DNA of 64,000 bases from Geopseudomonas aromaticivorans (GCF_019097855.1 NZ_JAHRGL010000049.1:161767-225766); one strand, 5' to 3'; positions 17,213-27,715 are shown, counted from the first letter of the stretch. Notes: a model not told the origin generated them from the letters alone. Made by a program: numbers and translations.

Positions 17213-18934
17213 ATGGGCAAAGCGCAGCACGGTCGATTCTCCCGAGGACTGCAGCGCCTGGCTCCCGGCCTCGCCGCGCTGCTCGCCTACCGGCGCCGCG
17301 ATCTGCCGGGCGACCTGGTCGCCGGCGTGTCGGTGGCCGCCGTCGCCCTGCCGGTCGGCGTCGCCTATGCCCAGCTCGCCGGCTTCAGTCCCGTGGTCGG
17401 CCTGTATGCCAGCATCCTGCCGCTGCTGGTCTATGCCCTGTTCGGCACCTCGCGCCAGCTGATCGTCGGGCCGGACGCGGCGACCTGCGCCCTGGTCGCC
17501 TCGGCGCTGGTTCCGCTCGCCGCCGGCGATGGCGAGCTCTATCTGTCGCTGTCGGTCGCCCTCGCCGGGCTGACCGGGGTGTTCTGCATCCTGGCGAGCT
17601 TCATCCGCCTCGGCGCGCTGGCCGACTTCCTCTCCAAGCCCATCCTGGTCGGTTTCCTCAACGGCGTGTCCGTGCACATCCTCGCCGGCCAGCTGGGCAA
17701 GCTGGCCGGGGTGTCCGTCGCTGCGCCCGGCGTGGTGCCGGCGGCGGTGCAGCTGCTCGAACAGTACGCCGACTTTCACTGGCCGACCCTGCTGGTCGGG
17801 CTCAGCGCCTTTGCCGTGCTGCTGCTCTCGCCGCGCCTGCTGCCACGGCTGCCGGCGGCCCTGGTAACCCTGGTGGTTGCCGCGGTCGTGGTCGCGGTCT
17901 TCCGTCTCGATCAGCTCGGGGTGACAGTGGTCGGCGCGGTACCGGCCGGCCTGCCGGAACTGAAGCTGCCGGCCGTGCCCTGGGAGCTGCTCGACGAACT
18001 GGTGGCGGCCGCGCTGGGCGTGGCGCTGGTCAGCTTCTCCAGCATGATGCTGACCGCGCGCAGCTTCGCCGCCAAGAACCACTACGAGATCGATGCCGAC
18101 CGCGAACTCGCCGCCCTGGGCGCCGCCAACATCGCGGCGGCGCTGACCCAGAGCTTCGCCATCAGCGGCGCCGACTCGCGCACGGCGATGAGCGATGCCG
18201 CGGGCGGCCGAACCCAACTGGCCGGCGTCATCGCCGCACTGACGATTGCCGTGGTGCTGCTGTTCCTCAGCGGGCCCCTGCGCTTCGTACCGATCGCCGC
18301 GCTGGCCGCGGTGCTGATCATGGCGTCGATATCGCTGCTGGATGTGCGCGGCTTGGTCCTGTTGTTGCGCTTCAGCCGGATCGAATTCGTCTTCGCGATG
18401 CTGGCCACCCTCGGCGTGATCTGGGTGGGCGCCATCAAGGCGATCCTGGTGGTGCTGGTCCTCTCGCTGATCCGCTTCGTCAGGCTCTCCTCGCGGCCGC
18501 GGGTGGATGTGCTCGGCAAGGTCGCCGGCATCTCCGGATTCCATCACCTGGCCAACCATCCGCAGGCAACCACCTGGCCCGGCCTGCTGCTGCTGCGCTT
18601 CAATGCGCCAGTGGTGTTCTTCAACGCCAACTACTTCAGGCAACAGGTGGAGCACGCCGTCGAGCGTGCCGGCGCTGGTCTGCACTGGCTGGTGCTGGAT
18701 GCCATGCCGATCACGCAGATGGATGTGACGGGCTATCTCGCAGTCGAGGAGCTGAGGGCAACGCTACGCCAGCAGGGCGTCCAGCTGGTCGTCGCCGGGC
18801 GTTACCAGGAGCTCATGGCGTGGCGCAAGGCGCATGCGCTCGAGGATGATGACACCCTGTACTTCCCGACCATGCGCAAGGCGGTGAAGGCGTTTCTGGA
18901 GTGGCAAGAGGGTGGCGACGCTGAGGAGGCGTGA
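17213..18934 (+). CDS. SulP family anion permease with STAS domain
   Basis: A 573-residue inner-membrane transporter. The N-terminal 420 residues are strongly hydrophobic, with SulP signatures: AVALPVGVAYAQLAGFSPVVGLYASILPLLVYALFGTSRQLIVGPDAATCAL and, later, FAISGADSRTAMSDAAGGRTQLAGV. A C-terminal STAS domain (about 450-560) contains LDAMPITQMDVTGYLAVEEL, where the usual DxS anti-sigma serine position reads DVT. Substrates of SulP proteins include sulfate, bicarbonate and dicarboxylates; not assignable here. The ATG at 17213 was chosen for the GAGGA just upstream; an earlier in-frame ATG at 17108 would add 35 residues lying in the repeat region. It sits between the two archease copies. Confidence 0.88.
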   Translation: MGKAQHGRFSRGLQRLAPGLAALLAYRRRDLPGDLVAGVSVAAVALPVGVAYAQLAGFSPVVGLYASILPLLVYALFGTSRQLIVGPDAATCALVASALVPLAAGDGELYLSLSVALAGLTGVFCILASFIRLGALADFLSKPILVGFLNGVSVHILAGQLGKLAGVSVAAPGVVPAAVQLLEQYADFHWPTLLVGLSAFAVLLLSPRLLPRLPAALVTLVVAAVVVAVFRLDQLGVTVVGAVPAGLPELKLPAVPWELLDELVAAALGVALVSFSSMMLTARSFAAKNHYEIDADRELAALGAANIAAALTQSFAISGADSRTAMSDAAGGRTQLAGVIAALTIAVVLLFLSGPLRFVPIAALAAVLIMASISLLDVRGLVLLLRFSRIEFVFAMLATLGVIWVGAIKAILVVLVLSLIRFVRLSSRPRVDVLGKVAGISGFHHLANHPQATTWPGLLLLRFNAPVVFFNANYFRQQVEHAVERAGAGLHWLVLDAMPITQMDVTGYLAVEELRATLRQQGVQLVVAGRYQELMAWRKAHALEDDDTLYFPTMRKAVKAFLEWQEGGDAEEA

Positions 18935-19187
18935 GTACTTGGAGGGGCAGCTACTGGCCGACTTTCCATGCTATTGCATGCCTTGCCCCTCGAAGTCGGG
19001 GCCGGGGGGCACGGAGCTGGCCTAGACCGGAACGATCTGCGACCAGTCACGGTCGCGCAGTTGCGCTTCACTTCGTTCGCAGAGATCAACTTACGACGGG
19101 ACTTTCACCCGCAGAACTGCGCCCATGCCAAGGGCACAGAAACAAGCCCAGCGCAGAGCCTGGGCTTTATTTCAGAACATTTAATCT
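18935..19187. other. Spacer after sulP with nested inverted repeats, possible mobile-element remnant
   Basis: No gene is supported here. The stretch begins with nested inverted repeats: GAGGGGCA at 18942-18949 against TGCCCCTC at 18984-18991, enclosing CATGC-TATT-GCATG. The following 120 bases (CTTCACTTCGTTCGCAGAGATC onwards, with GGGACTTTCACCCGC) have the look of a recurrent non-coding tail seen beside mobile or duplicated genes in pseudomonads, but I could not confirm this. It separates the GC-rich sulP from the AT-richer nuclease-like gene. Confidence 0.35.
19144..19170. terminator. Hairpin terminator between convergent sulP and HsdR_N-like genes
   Basis: Arms AAGCCCAG (19144-19151) and CTGGGCTT (19160-19167) enclose an 8-base loop and are followed by TATTT on the plus strand. 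It is placed where sulP transcription should end and where the minus-strand gene also stops. Confidence 0.6.
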
Positions 19188-20270
19188 TCAGGCGTAAAAC
19201 TCGACCGTCCCCTTCAGCTGATCGGCGAAGTCATAAATCTCATCGACTGACCCAACAGGGTGACGGGTTTCATTTTTCTCCTTATCAAAAATACCAATAT
19301 ACTTTTGGCTACGATTGAAATGAAGCCGGCAGATAGGCTTGCGGTTATTATCATCCAACAAAATACCGCAATAACTTTGAGTATCGCGCTGAACGATTCG
19401 CTTGGCGTCGACGACCGACCGCACAATCGCCTTTACAATATGGAAGCCCTCCATTTCCTCAAGTGTGGTCACCACTTTGTCTTCGGCTGTATCGCTCTCA
19501 TCATTAGCCGCTTTCTCGGAACCGACTGCCGAAGGTGTAACCGTTGACTGTACCGCTCCGCTCATAGCCGACTTAAGCCTATCGTTAATTTGATCACTTA
19601 AGAACTGGCTTGCGGCTTTGCGGGTTAGCTCTCCGAACTGCTCGCGGACTTTCTGGGTAATCATTCCGTCATAGACGCGAGAGGCAAAGAATTTCACAAA
19701 GTCGTCATCAGGCTTGCTGAACTGAGCGGCGATGAGTTTCTTGATCTGACTCACATACTTTAATTCGCCCGCAGCACTGATGATGGAGTCCACATCAAAG
19801 GCCGACTTTGTCAGCTTAATCAGCTCCGGAACGGCATGTTCATCGATGTCAAGCAGATCCAATTCAAGGAATGGCTTTTCATCCATCTTGTTCGGAGCAT
19901 CAAGATCCGTGAAGAACTTGTAAACCTGACCATTGGTGAGAATGGAAATACGGGCATTGGTGACATGAAAGTAGCGGAACAGCTGGGCCGCATGATTAAT
20001 ATTCAGTGGCTCGCCAACCTTTTTGCACTCAATCAGAATCTGAACTTCACCATCCTTAAGGATGGCATAATCAATTTTCTCACCCTTCTTGATGCCAACA
20101 TCGCAGACAAATTCTGGAGTCACCTCGGCAGGATCAAAAACGTCATACCCAAGCACGGAGTGAATGAAGGGCATGACGAAAGCATTTTTTGTAGCTTCTT
20201 CCGTCTGAATCGACGCACCTTGCTGCCTAACCTTGGCTGAAAGACTGTTCAGCTTTTCGAAGAATTCCAT
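19188..20270 (-). CDS. Stand-alone HsdR_N-like restriction nuclease domain protein
   Basis: A 360-residue protein starting MEFFEKLNSLSAKVRQQG. Residues about 20-130 match the N-terminal nuclease domain of type I restriction R subunits: TEEATKNAFVMPFIHSVLGYDVFDP, then the PD-(D/E)XK core KIDYAILKDGEVQILIECKKVG (Asp, Glu and Lys of the motif visible) and AAQLFRYFHV. No helicase motor follows; residues 130-240 are helical and the C-terminal third is a separate small domain. No hsdM or hsdS lies nearby, so it is not a complete restriction system. Base composition is clearly more AT-rich than its neighbours, which suggests transfer. A purine-rich AGGAGG-like site precedes the start on the minus strand. 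Function may be defence or prophage-derived. Confidence 0.7.
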   Translation of the reverse strand: MEFFEKLNSLSAKVRQQGASIQTEEATKNAFVMPFIHSVLGYDVFDPAEVTPEFVCDVGIKKGEKIDYAILKDGEVQILIECKKVGEPLNINHAAQLFRYFHVTNARISILTNGQVYKFFTDLDAPNKMDEKPFLELDLLDIDEHAVPELIKLTKSAFDVDSIISAAGELKYVSQIKKLIAAQFSKPDDDFVKFFASRVYDGMITQKVREQFGELTRKAASQFLSDQINDRLKSAMSGAVQSTVTPSAVGSEKAANDESDTAEDKVVTTLEEMEGFHIVKAIVRSVVDAKRIVQRDTQSYCGILLDDNNRKPICRLHFNRSQKYIGIFDKEKNETRHPVGSVDEIYDFADQLKGTVEFYA

Positions 20271-20419
20271 TTCGACCTCCTTGGTAAATTAAGTGGCCAT
20301 CCTATTGCGCCAACCGAGCTGCGAGCAACACCCCAAAGCACTCGACAGCACAGCACCATTAAGAAAACAGCTTGCCTCTCGCCAGCTACGCTAACCAAAT
20401 ATCTTCACAGGCCCACCCC

Positions 20420-20517
20420 ATGCCCTCCCAAACCTTCCCCCACGAAGCCGACATCGGCGTGCGCGGCACCGGTGCCAGGCTGGAGGAGGCCTGCGCCAGG
20501 CGGTGGCCGACGTCTGA
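20420..20517 (+). pseudogene. Archease remnant with internal deletion
   Basis: It starts ATGCCCTCCCAAACCTTCCC, giving MPSQTFPHEADIGVRGTGARLEEA, almost the same as the intact archease N-terminus, then jumps to the last codons (CAGGCGGTGGCCGACGTCTGA). The junction is out of frame: the N-terminal frame reads through CARRWPTSE and continues, while the original stop at 20515-20517 is in another frame. About 100 internal codons are gone. It sits 195 bases upstream of the GroEL-like gene. Confidence 0.88.
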
Positions 20518-20522
20518 GTCTT

Positions 20523-20581
20523 GGTGCGCACGGCGCACCCTACCCGGAGGGTGCTCATCCGTAGGGTGCGCCGTGCGCACC
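20523..20581. repeat. Palindromic repeat unit, copy 3 (GTAGGGTGCGC type)
   Basis: Perfect inverted repeat, arms 20523-20543 and 20561-20581, loop 17 bases. It immediately follows the archease remnant and precedes the chaperone/dehydrogenase operon, so its hairpin could separate the two transcriptionally. Confidence 0.8.
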
Positions 20582-20711
20582 ATGCTCCCTCGCCAAGGCC
20601 GAACGGCCCGGCGAACTCCCCATCCCCTCGCTACGCTGAAAGGACTCCGGCGGCGAGCCGATCCTGTCCAGCCCATGGCCGCCGCCCCACGACGACGAGG
20701 GAGGCGCCCCC

Positions 20712-22331
<1,620 letters not shown>

Positions 22332-22340
22332 GGAACAGCG

Positions 22341-24101
22341 ATGCGCCCGAACCTGATCGACAAGACGCCCGCCGAGCTGCGGGTGACGCCTAACTGGCCG
22401 GCCACCGCGCAGGCGCGCGCCGCCTTCTCCTGGGAGGAGGAGGCCAAGGGCCTGACCGGCCTGCCCGGCGGCGGGCTCAACCTGGCCTACGAGGCGGTCG
22501 ACCGGCATGCCGCCGGGCCACTGCGCGAACACTGCGCCCTGCGCCTGCTGTTCCGCGACGGCTGCCGCCGCGAGGTCAGCTATGGCGAGCTGGCGCGGCA
22601 GACCAGCCGCTTCGCCAATGTGCTGCGCAACCTTGGCGTGCAACCCGGCGCGCGGCTGTTCGTGCTGTGCAACCGCGGCCTGGAGCTGTATCTGGGCGTG
22701 CTCGGCGGCCTCAAGGCCGGCTGCGTGGTGTCGCCGCTGTTTTCCGCCTTCGGCCCGGAGCCGCTGGAGACCCGCCTGCGCCTCGGCGAGGGCAGCGTGC
22801 TGCTGACCAGCGAATCCCTGTACCGGCGCAAGGTCGCGGCGATCCGCGAGCGGCTGCCGCAGCTGAAACACGTGCTGCTGTTCGACGACAACGGCGGCAG
22901 CGTGCAGATCCCCGCCACCCACGACCTGCGCCGGCTGCTGGACCAGGCCGGCGACGACTTTCCGGTGGCGCCGACCACGGCGGACAGCCCCTCGCTGCTG
23001 CACTTCACCAGCGGCACCACCGGCACGCCCAAGGGCGCCCTGCACGTGCACGGCGCGGCGCTGACCCACTACGTCACCGGCAAGTACGCCCTCGACCTGC
23101 ACCCGGACGACGTGTTCTGGTGCACCGCCGATCCCGGCTGGGTCACCGGCACCTCCTACGGCATCCTCGCTCCGCTGCTGCTCGGCGTCACCAGCGTGGT
23201 CGACTGCGCCGACTTCGACGCGGTGCGCTGGTACGGCATCCTCAAAAGCGAGCAGGTCAGTGTCTGGTACACCGCGCCGACCGCCATCCGCCTGCTGATC
23301 AAGGCCGGCGACGAGCTGGCGCGCGCGCACCCGTATCCGGCCCTGCGCTTCGTCGCCAGCGTCGGCGAACCGCTCAACCCGGAGGCGGTGTGGTGGGGCC
23401 AGGAAGTGCTCGGCCTGCCGATCCACGACAACTGGTGGCAGACCGAAACCGGCGGGATCATGCTGGCCAACACCGCCGCCATGGCGATCAAGCCGGGCTC
23501 GATGGGCCAGCCGCTGCCGGGCATCGAGGCGGCCATCGTCCACCAGCGCGAGGACGGCAGTCTGGAAATCCTCGGTGACGAGGCCATCGGCGAGCTGGCG
23601 CTCAAGCAGCCGTGGTCGGGGATGTTCCGCGCCTATCTCGGCCAGGAGGAGCGCTACCGGCGCTGCTTCGCCGGCGACTGGTACCTGAGCGGCGACCTGG
23701 CCCGCCGCGATGCCGACGGCTACTACTGGTTCGTCGGCCGCAGCGACGACGTGATCAAGTCGGCCGGCCACCTGATCGGCCCGTTCGAGGTGGAGAGCGC
23801 GCTGCTCGAGCACCCGGCGGTGGCCGAGGCAGCGGTGATCGGCAAGCCCGACGAGATCCTCGGCGAGGCGGTGAAGGCCTTCGTCTCGCTCAAGGGCGAC
23901 TACCAGGCCAGCGCGGCGCTGCACGACGAGCTGCTCGGCCACGCGCGCAAGCGCCTCGGCGCGGCGGTGGCGCCCAAGGAGCTGGATATCCTGCCCAGCC
24001 TGCCGCGCACCCGCAGCGGCAAGCTGATGCGCCGCCTGCTCAAGGCCCGCGAGCTGGGCCTGCCCGAGGGCGACACCTCGACCCTGGAGAACCCGACATG
24101 A
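22341..24101 (+). CDS. AMP-forming acyl-CoA (acetyl-CoA-like) synthetase
   Basis: A 586-residue member of the acetyl-CoA synthetase branch of ANL enzymes. Motifs in order: [18 protein letters not shown] (P-loop), [16 protein letters not shown], the adenylate-binding [50 protein letters not shown] (hinge), and the C-terminal catalytic lysine in [21 protein letters not shown] favours a short carboxylate such as acetate or propionate. At 586 residues it is shorter than housekeeping Acs (about 650). It starts 9 bases after the chaperonin stop, and its stop overlaps the E1 alpha start (ATGA), so it is translationally coupled. In this setting it could feed acyl-CoA into, or recover it from, the neighbouring dehydrogenase. 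Confidence 0.88.
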   Translation: MRPNLIDKTPAELRVTPNWPATAQARAAFSWEEEAKGLTGLPGGGLNLAYEAVDRHAAGPLREHCALRLLFRDGCRREVSYGELARQTSRFANVLRNLGVQPGARLFVLCNRGLELYLGVLGGLKAGCVVSPLFSAFGPEPLETRLRLGEGSVLLTSESLYRRKVAAIRERLPQLKHVLLFDDNGGSVQIPATHDLRRLLDQAGDDFPVAPTTADSPSLLHFTSGTTGTPKGALHVHGAALTHYVTGKYALDLHPDDVFWCTADPGWVTGTSYGILAPLLLGVTSVVDCADFDAVRWYGILKSEQVSVWYTAPTAIRLLIKAGDELARAHPYPALRFVASVGEPLNPEAVWWGQEVLGLPIHDNWWQTETGGIMLANTAAMAIKPGSMGQPLPGIEAAIVHQREDGSLEILGDEAIGELALKQPWSGMFRAYLGQEERYRRCFAGDWYLSGDLARRDADGYYWFVGRSDDVIKSAGHLIGPFEVESALLEHPAVAEAAVIGKPDEILGEAVKAFVSLKGDYQASAALHDELLGHARKRLGAAVAPKELDILPSLPRTRSGKLMRRLLKARELGLPEGDTSTLENPT

Positions 24102-25093
24102 GCCCCAGTACGAGCTCAGTGCCCTACCCGGCGGAGTTCGCCACGACCCTGCTGCGCGACATGCAGCGCATCCGCCGCATGGAGGAGCGCGCCGCCGAGC
24201 TGTACGGCGAGGGTAAGATCCGCGGCTTCCTGCACCTGTACATCGGCGAGGAGGCGGTGGCCACCGGTGCGCTGCACGCCCTCGAGGCCGACGACGCGGT
24301 GGTCGCCACCTACCGCGAGCACGGCCACGCGCTGCTGCGCGGGGTGAGCATGGCGGCGATCATGGCTGAGATGTACGGCCGGGCGGAGGGCTGCTGCCAC
24401 GGGCGCGGCGGCTCCATGCACCTGTTCGACGCCGCCACGCGCTTCTACGGCGGCAACGCCATCGTCGGCGGCGGCATCCCGCTGGCGGTCGGCCTGGCGC
24501 TGGCCGAGCGCATGCAGGGCGGCAAGCGCATCACCGCCTGCTTCTTCGGCGAGGGCGCGCTGGCCGAGGGCGCCGCCGCCGAGTCGCTGAACCTCGCCGC
24601 GCTGTGGCAGCTGCCGGTGCTGTTCTGCTGCGAGAACAACTACTACGCCATGGGCACCGCACTGGCCCGCTCGCAGGCGCAGACCGACCTGTGCGCCAAG
24701 GCCGAGGCGTTCAAGGTGCCGGCCCGCGCGGTGGACGGCATGGACGTGGTCGCCGTGCAGCAGGCCACCCGGCTGGCCGCCAAGCAGGTGCGCGCCGGCC
24801 ACGGCCCGGTGTTCCTCGAATACCAGACCTACCGCTTCCGCGCCCACTCGATGTTCGACCCCGAGCTGTACCGCGACAAGGCCGAGGTCGAGGCCTGGAA
24901 GCAGCGCGACCCGGTCCAGGGCTTTAGCGCGCGGCTGATTGCCGACGGGCTGCTCGCTGCGAGCGGCGTGGCGGCGCTGGAAGCCGAGGCAGCCGCCGAG
25001 GTGGAGGCCGCGGTGGCCTTCGCCGAGGCCGGTACGCTGGAGCCAGTCGAGGATCTTGAACGCGACGTGTACACCCCGGAGGGCGGAGCATGA
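24098..25093 (+). CDS. Pyruvate/acetoin-type dehydrogenase E1 component, alpha subunit
   Basis: Thiamine-diphosphate-dependent decarboxylase subunit of a heterotetrameric E1. The 331-residue product contains [51 protein letters not shown] and the ThDP/Mg motif [31 protein letters not shown]; the phosphorylation-loop region FRAHSMFDP is also typical. Pseudomonads normally use a homodimeric AceE for pyruvate, so a two-subunit E1 points to an accessory enzyme acting on pyruvate, acetoin or a branched 2-oxo acid; the sequence does not decide which. The start overlaps the synthetase stop and the stop overlaps the E1 beta start by 4 bases each. Confidence 0.9.
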   Translation: MSPSTSSVPYPAEFATTLLRDMQRIRRMEERAAELYGEGKIRGFLHLYIGEEAVATGALHALEADDAVVATYREHGHALLRGVSMAAIMAEMYGRAEGCCHGRGGSMHLFDAATRFYGGNAIVGGGIPLAVGLALAERMQGGKRITACFFGEGALAEGAAAESLNLAALWQLPVLFCCENNYYAMGTALARSQAQTDLCAKAEAFKVPARAVDGMDVVAVQQATRLAAKQVRAGHGPVFLEYQTYRFRAHSMFDPELYRDKAEVEAWKQRDPVQGFSARLIADGLLAASGVAALEAEAAAEVEAAVAFAEAGTLEPVEDLERDVYTPEGGA

Positions 25094-26061
25094 GCCGCAT
25101 CACCTACCGCGAGGCGCTGCGCCAGGGGCTGCGCGAGGCACTGGCGGGCGATCCGCGGGTGTTCCTGATGGGCGAGGACGTCGGCCGCTACGGCGGCACC
25201 TTCGCGGTGACCAAAGGCCTGCTCGAGGAGTTCGGCGAGCAGCGGGTGCGCGACACGCCGCTGTCCGAGCTGGGCTTCGTCGCCGCCGGCGTCGGCGCGG
25301 CGCTCGGCGGCCTGCGGCCGATCGTCGAGGTGATGACGGTGAACTTCAGCCTGCTGGCCCTCGACCCGCTGGTGAACACCGCCGCCACCCTGCGCCACAT
25401 GTCCGGCGGGCAGTTCTCGGTACCGCTGGTGGTGCGCATGACCACCGGCGCCGGCCGCCAGCTGGCGGCGCAGCACTCGCACAGCCTGGAGGGCTGGCTG
25501 GCGCACATCCCCGGCCTGAAGATCCTCGCCCCGGCCACCCTGGAGGACGCCCGCGGCATGCTCGCCCTGGCGCTGGCCGATCCCGATCCGGTGCTGCTGT
25601 TCGAGCAGGGCGCGCTGTACAACATGGAGGGCGAGCTGGACGAGACGGAAGTGGTCGACATCCGCTCGGCGCGGGTGCGCCGGCCGGGCAGCGACCTGAC
25701 CCTGATCGCCTACGGCGGCACCCTGGGCAAGGCGCTGGCGGCCGCCGAACAGCTGGCCGGCGAGGGCATTTCCGCCGAGGTGCTCGACCTGCGCGTGCTG
25801 CGCCCGCTGGACGACGCCACCGTGATCGCCTCGGTGCGCAAGACCCGCCGCGCCCTGGTGGTCGACGAAGGCTGGCGCAGCGGCAGCCTGGCCGCCGAGA
25901 TCATCGCGCGCATCGTCGAGCAGGCGTTCTTCGACCTCGACGCCCCGCCGGCGCGGGTATGCAGCGCCGAGGTGCCGACGCCCTACGCCAAGCACCTGGA
26001 GGACGCCGCGCTGCCGCAGGTGCCGGGCATCGTGGCGGCGGCGAAGGGGCTGCTGTCGTGA
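25090..26061 (+). CDS. Pyruvate/acetoin-type dehydrogenase E1 component, beta subunit
   Basis: A 323-residue transketolase-type beta subunit, partner of the preceding alpha chain. Recognisable segments are [107 protein letters not shown], and the C-terminal [27 protein letters not shown], all standard E1 beta landmarks. The MGEDVG glutamate region contributes to the ThDP site. It is followed by a 125-base spacer filled with hairpins before the E2 gene, unusual inside an otherwise overlapping operon. Confidence 0.9.
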   Translation: MSRITYREALRQGLREALAGDPRVFLMGEDVGRYGGTFAVTKGLLEEFGEQRVRDTPLSELGFVAAGVGAALGGLRPIVEVMTVNFSLLALDPLVNTAATLRHMSGGQFSVPLVVRMTTGAGRQLAAQHSHSLEGWLAHIPGLKILAPATLEDARGMLALALADPDPVLLFEQGALYNMEGELDETEVVDIRSARVRRPGSDLTLIAYGGTLGKALAAAEQLAGEGISAEVLDLRVLRPLDDATVIASVRKTRRALVVDEGWRSGSLAAEIIARIVEQAFFDLDAPPARVCSAEVPTPYAKHLEDAALPQVPGIVAAAKGLLS

Positions 26062-26062
26062 T

Positions 26063-26162
26063 CGTGCCCACGCTCCCGCGTGGGCACGCCGCCGGGGACG
26101 CTCCGGCGTCCCGAGGGCGCAGGAGCGCCCGGCCCTGAGCTCCCACGCCGGAGCGTGGGAGC
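26063..26162. repeat. Array of four short hairpins between E1 beta and E2 genes
   Basis: Four successive perfect inverted repeats with 4-base loops: 26063-26088 (CGTGCCCACGC arms), 26095-26112 (GGGACGC arms), 26115-26130 (GGGCGC arms) and 26139-26162 (GCTCCCACGC arms). The first and last share the CCCACGC core. It resembles a REP-type element insertion; in mRNA it could attenuate or stabilise the operon transcript between E1 and E2. Confidence 0.8.
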
Positions 26163-26185
26163 CATCAACGTGGTGAGGGGAACCG

Positions 26186-27358
26186 ATGATCGAATTCAAG
26201 ATGCCCTCCCTCGGCGCCGACATGGACGAGGGCACGCTGGTCGAGTGGCAGGTCGCCCCGGGCGATCCGGTCAAACGCGGCCAGGTGGTCGCGGTAGTCG
26301 ACACCGCCAAGGCCGCGGTGGAGATCGAGTGCTGGCAGGAAGGCTCTGTGTTCGAGCTGCTGATCCAGCCCGGCGCCAAGGTGCCGGTGGGCACGCCCAT
26401 CGCCACCCTGCTGGAAGCCGGCGAGTCGCCGGAAACCGCGCCGCGCACCCCGCCTCCAACCGTCGCCGCGCCACAGCCCGTCCAACCGGCACCAGCTCCG
26501 GCTGCACCGACGCCCGGCACACAGCCGACCAGCCGCCCGCGCATCACCCCCGCCGCCCGCCAGCGCGCCGCCGAGCTGGGCATCGATCCCGCCGCTCTGG
26601 CCGGCACCGGCGCGCAGGGTGCGGTGAGCCTGGCCGACGTCGAAGCCGCTGCCGCGAGCAGGCCCGCCGCGCAACCGGCGACCGCGCAGGAGCGCCACGC
26701 CGCCATGCGCCAGGCCATCGCCGCGGCGATGAGCCGCTCCAAGCGCGAGATCCCCCACTACTACCTGAGCGAGACGGTGCCCATGGCCGCCGCGCTGGCC
26801 TGGCTGGCGACGTACAACGCCGAGCTGCCGCCGGAGCGGCGCCTGCTGCCCGGCGTGCTGGTACTCAAGGCGGTGGCCCTGGCCCTCGGCGACTACCCCC
26901 AGCTCAACGGCTTCTGGATCGACGGCGCCTTCCAGCCGGGGCCGGGCATCCACCTCGGCGTGGCGGTGGCGCTGCGCCAGGGCGGGCTGATCGCCCCGGC
27001 GCTGCACGACGTCGCGTCCAAGCCGCTGCCACAGCTGATGGAGGAGCTGGGCGATCTGGTGCAGCGCGCGCGCAGCTTTTCCCTGCGCAGCTCGGAGCTG
27101 AGCGAGGCCACCCTCACCGTCACCCAGCTCGGCGACCAGGGGGTGGATGGCGTGTTCGGGGTGATCTACCCGCCGCAGGTGGCGCTGGTCGGCGTCGGCC
27201 GCATCGCCGAGCGGCCGTGGGTGGATGATGGAAAATTGTGCGCGATTCCAACCGCGCAGTTCAGCCTGGCCGCCGACCACCGCGCCAGCGACGGCCACTA
27301 CGGCGCGCGCTTCCTCGCCGAGGTGCGCCGCCGCCTGCAGCAACCCGACTGCCTGTGA
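26186..27358 (+). CDS. Dihydrolipoamide acyltransferase (E2) of a 2-oxo acid dehydrogenase
   Basis: A 390-residue E2 core enzyme. Residues 1-78 form a lipoyl domain with lipoyl lysine Lys42 in VVDTAKAAVEIE. A Pro/Ala-rich linker (about 80-115) follows. Residues 117-155 are the peripheral subunit-binding domain (RITPAARQRAAELGIDPAAL, GTGAQGAVSLADV). From about 168 to the end is the catalytic acyltransferase domain with the active-site His365 and Asp369 of LAADHRASDGHYGA. It has a single lipoyl domain. It would transfer acyl groups from the E1 to CoA; no E3 (dihydrolipoamide dehydrogenase) is encoded in the operon, so the chromosomal Lpd must be shared. GAGGGGAACC precedes the ATG. Confidence 0.9.
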   Translation: MIEFKMPSLGADMDEGTLVEWQVAPGDPVKRGQVVAVVDTAKAAVEIECWQEGSVFELLIQPGAKVPVGTPIATLLEAGESPETAPRTPPPTVAAPQPVQPAPAPAAPTPGTQPTSRPRITPAARQRAAELGIDPAALAGTGAQGAVSLADVEAAAASRPAAQPATAQERHAAMRQAIAAAMSRSKREIPHYYLSETVPMAAALAWLATYNAELPPERRLLPGVLVLKAVALALGDYPQLNGFWIDGAFQPGPGIHLGVAVALRQGGLIAPALHDVASKPLPQLMEELGDLVQRARSFSLRSSELSEATLTVTQLGDQGVDGVFGVIYPPQVALVGVGRIAERPWVDDGKLCAIPTAQFSLAADHRASDGHYGARFLAEVRRRLQQPDCL

Positions 27359-27372
27359 GGAGAGAAAAACCG

Positions 27373-27624
27373 ATGGATGACGTCCAGCTGCGCCGCGAGG
27401 TGTTCGCCGCCCTGCAGGGCATCGCCCCGGAAGTCGAGCCCGACACCCTGCGCGGCGACCGCCCGCTGCGCGACGAGGTCGACCTCGACTCGATGGACTG
27501 GCTGCGCTTTCTCGCCGCCCTGCACCAGCGCCTGGGGGTGAACATCCCTGAGGCCGACTACCAGCAACTGACCACGCTGGACGTGTTGCTGGCCTATCTG
27601 GCCCAGCGGCTGGCGGGCGGATGA
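27373..27624 (+). CDS. Acyl carrier protein-like protein
   Basis: An 83-residue carrier protein. Ser40 lies in DLDSMDW, the 4'-phosphopantetheine attachment motif (normally DSL/DSM), in a three- to four-helix acidic fold (LRREVFAALQGIAPEV, LRFLAALHQRLGVNIPEADYQQL, LDVLLAYLAQRL). It is free-standing and clearly not the housekeeping AcpP. Its place right after E2, with a strong GAGGAGAG ribosome site, suggests it handles acyl or octanoyl groups for this complex, for example lipoate precursor or an acyl product of the synthetase; that is inference. Confidence 0.85.
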   Translation: MDDVQLRREVFAALQGIAPEVEPDTLRGDRPLRDEVDLDSMDWLRFLAALHQRLGVNIPEADYQQLTTLDVLLAYLAQRLAGG

Positions 27625-27715
27625 CCGGCCCGCTCCGTCACCAATCGCTGACCTATAGTGACTCGATGACACCCGTGCCCGGGACGGCGCCACTCCCCCA
27701 ACGGAGAACCACGCC

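Larger units (their letters stand above)
20381..20654. repeat. Duplicated archease segment, internally deleted copy
   Basis: Second copy of 16487-17083. The upstream 40 bases, the first 20 or so codons of archease, its last codons, the palindrome and the following CTCGCTACGCTGAA segment are all retained, while about 310 bases of coding sequence are missing. The right end runs into the leader of the GroEL-like gene. Confidence 0.8.

Noticed and set aside
18935-19187. A transposase fragment or IS end after sulP
   Set aside because: No transposase motif, terminal repeat pair or target duplication could be identified; it was kept only as an unassigned spacer.
19188-20270. Complete type I restriction-modification system
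   Set aside because: Only an HsdR N-terminal-like protein is present; no methylase or specificity gene is found on either side.
20582-20711. Heat-shock (sigma-32) promoter before the GroEL-like gene
   Set aside because: A CCCCAT occurs near 20620 but no CTTGAA-type -35 at suitable spacing, so the evidence is too weak.
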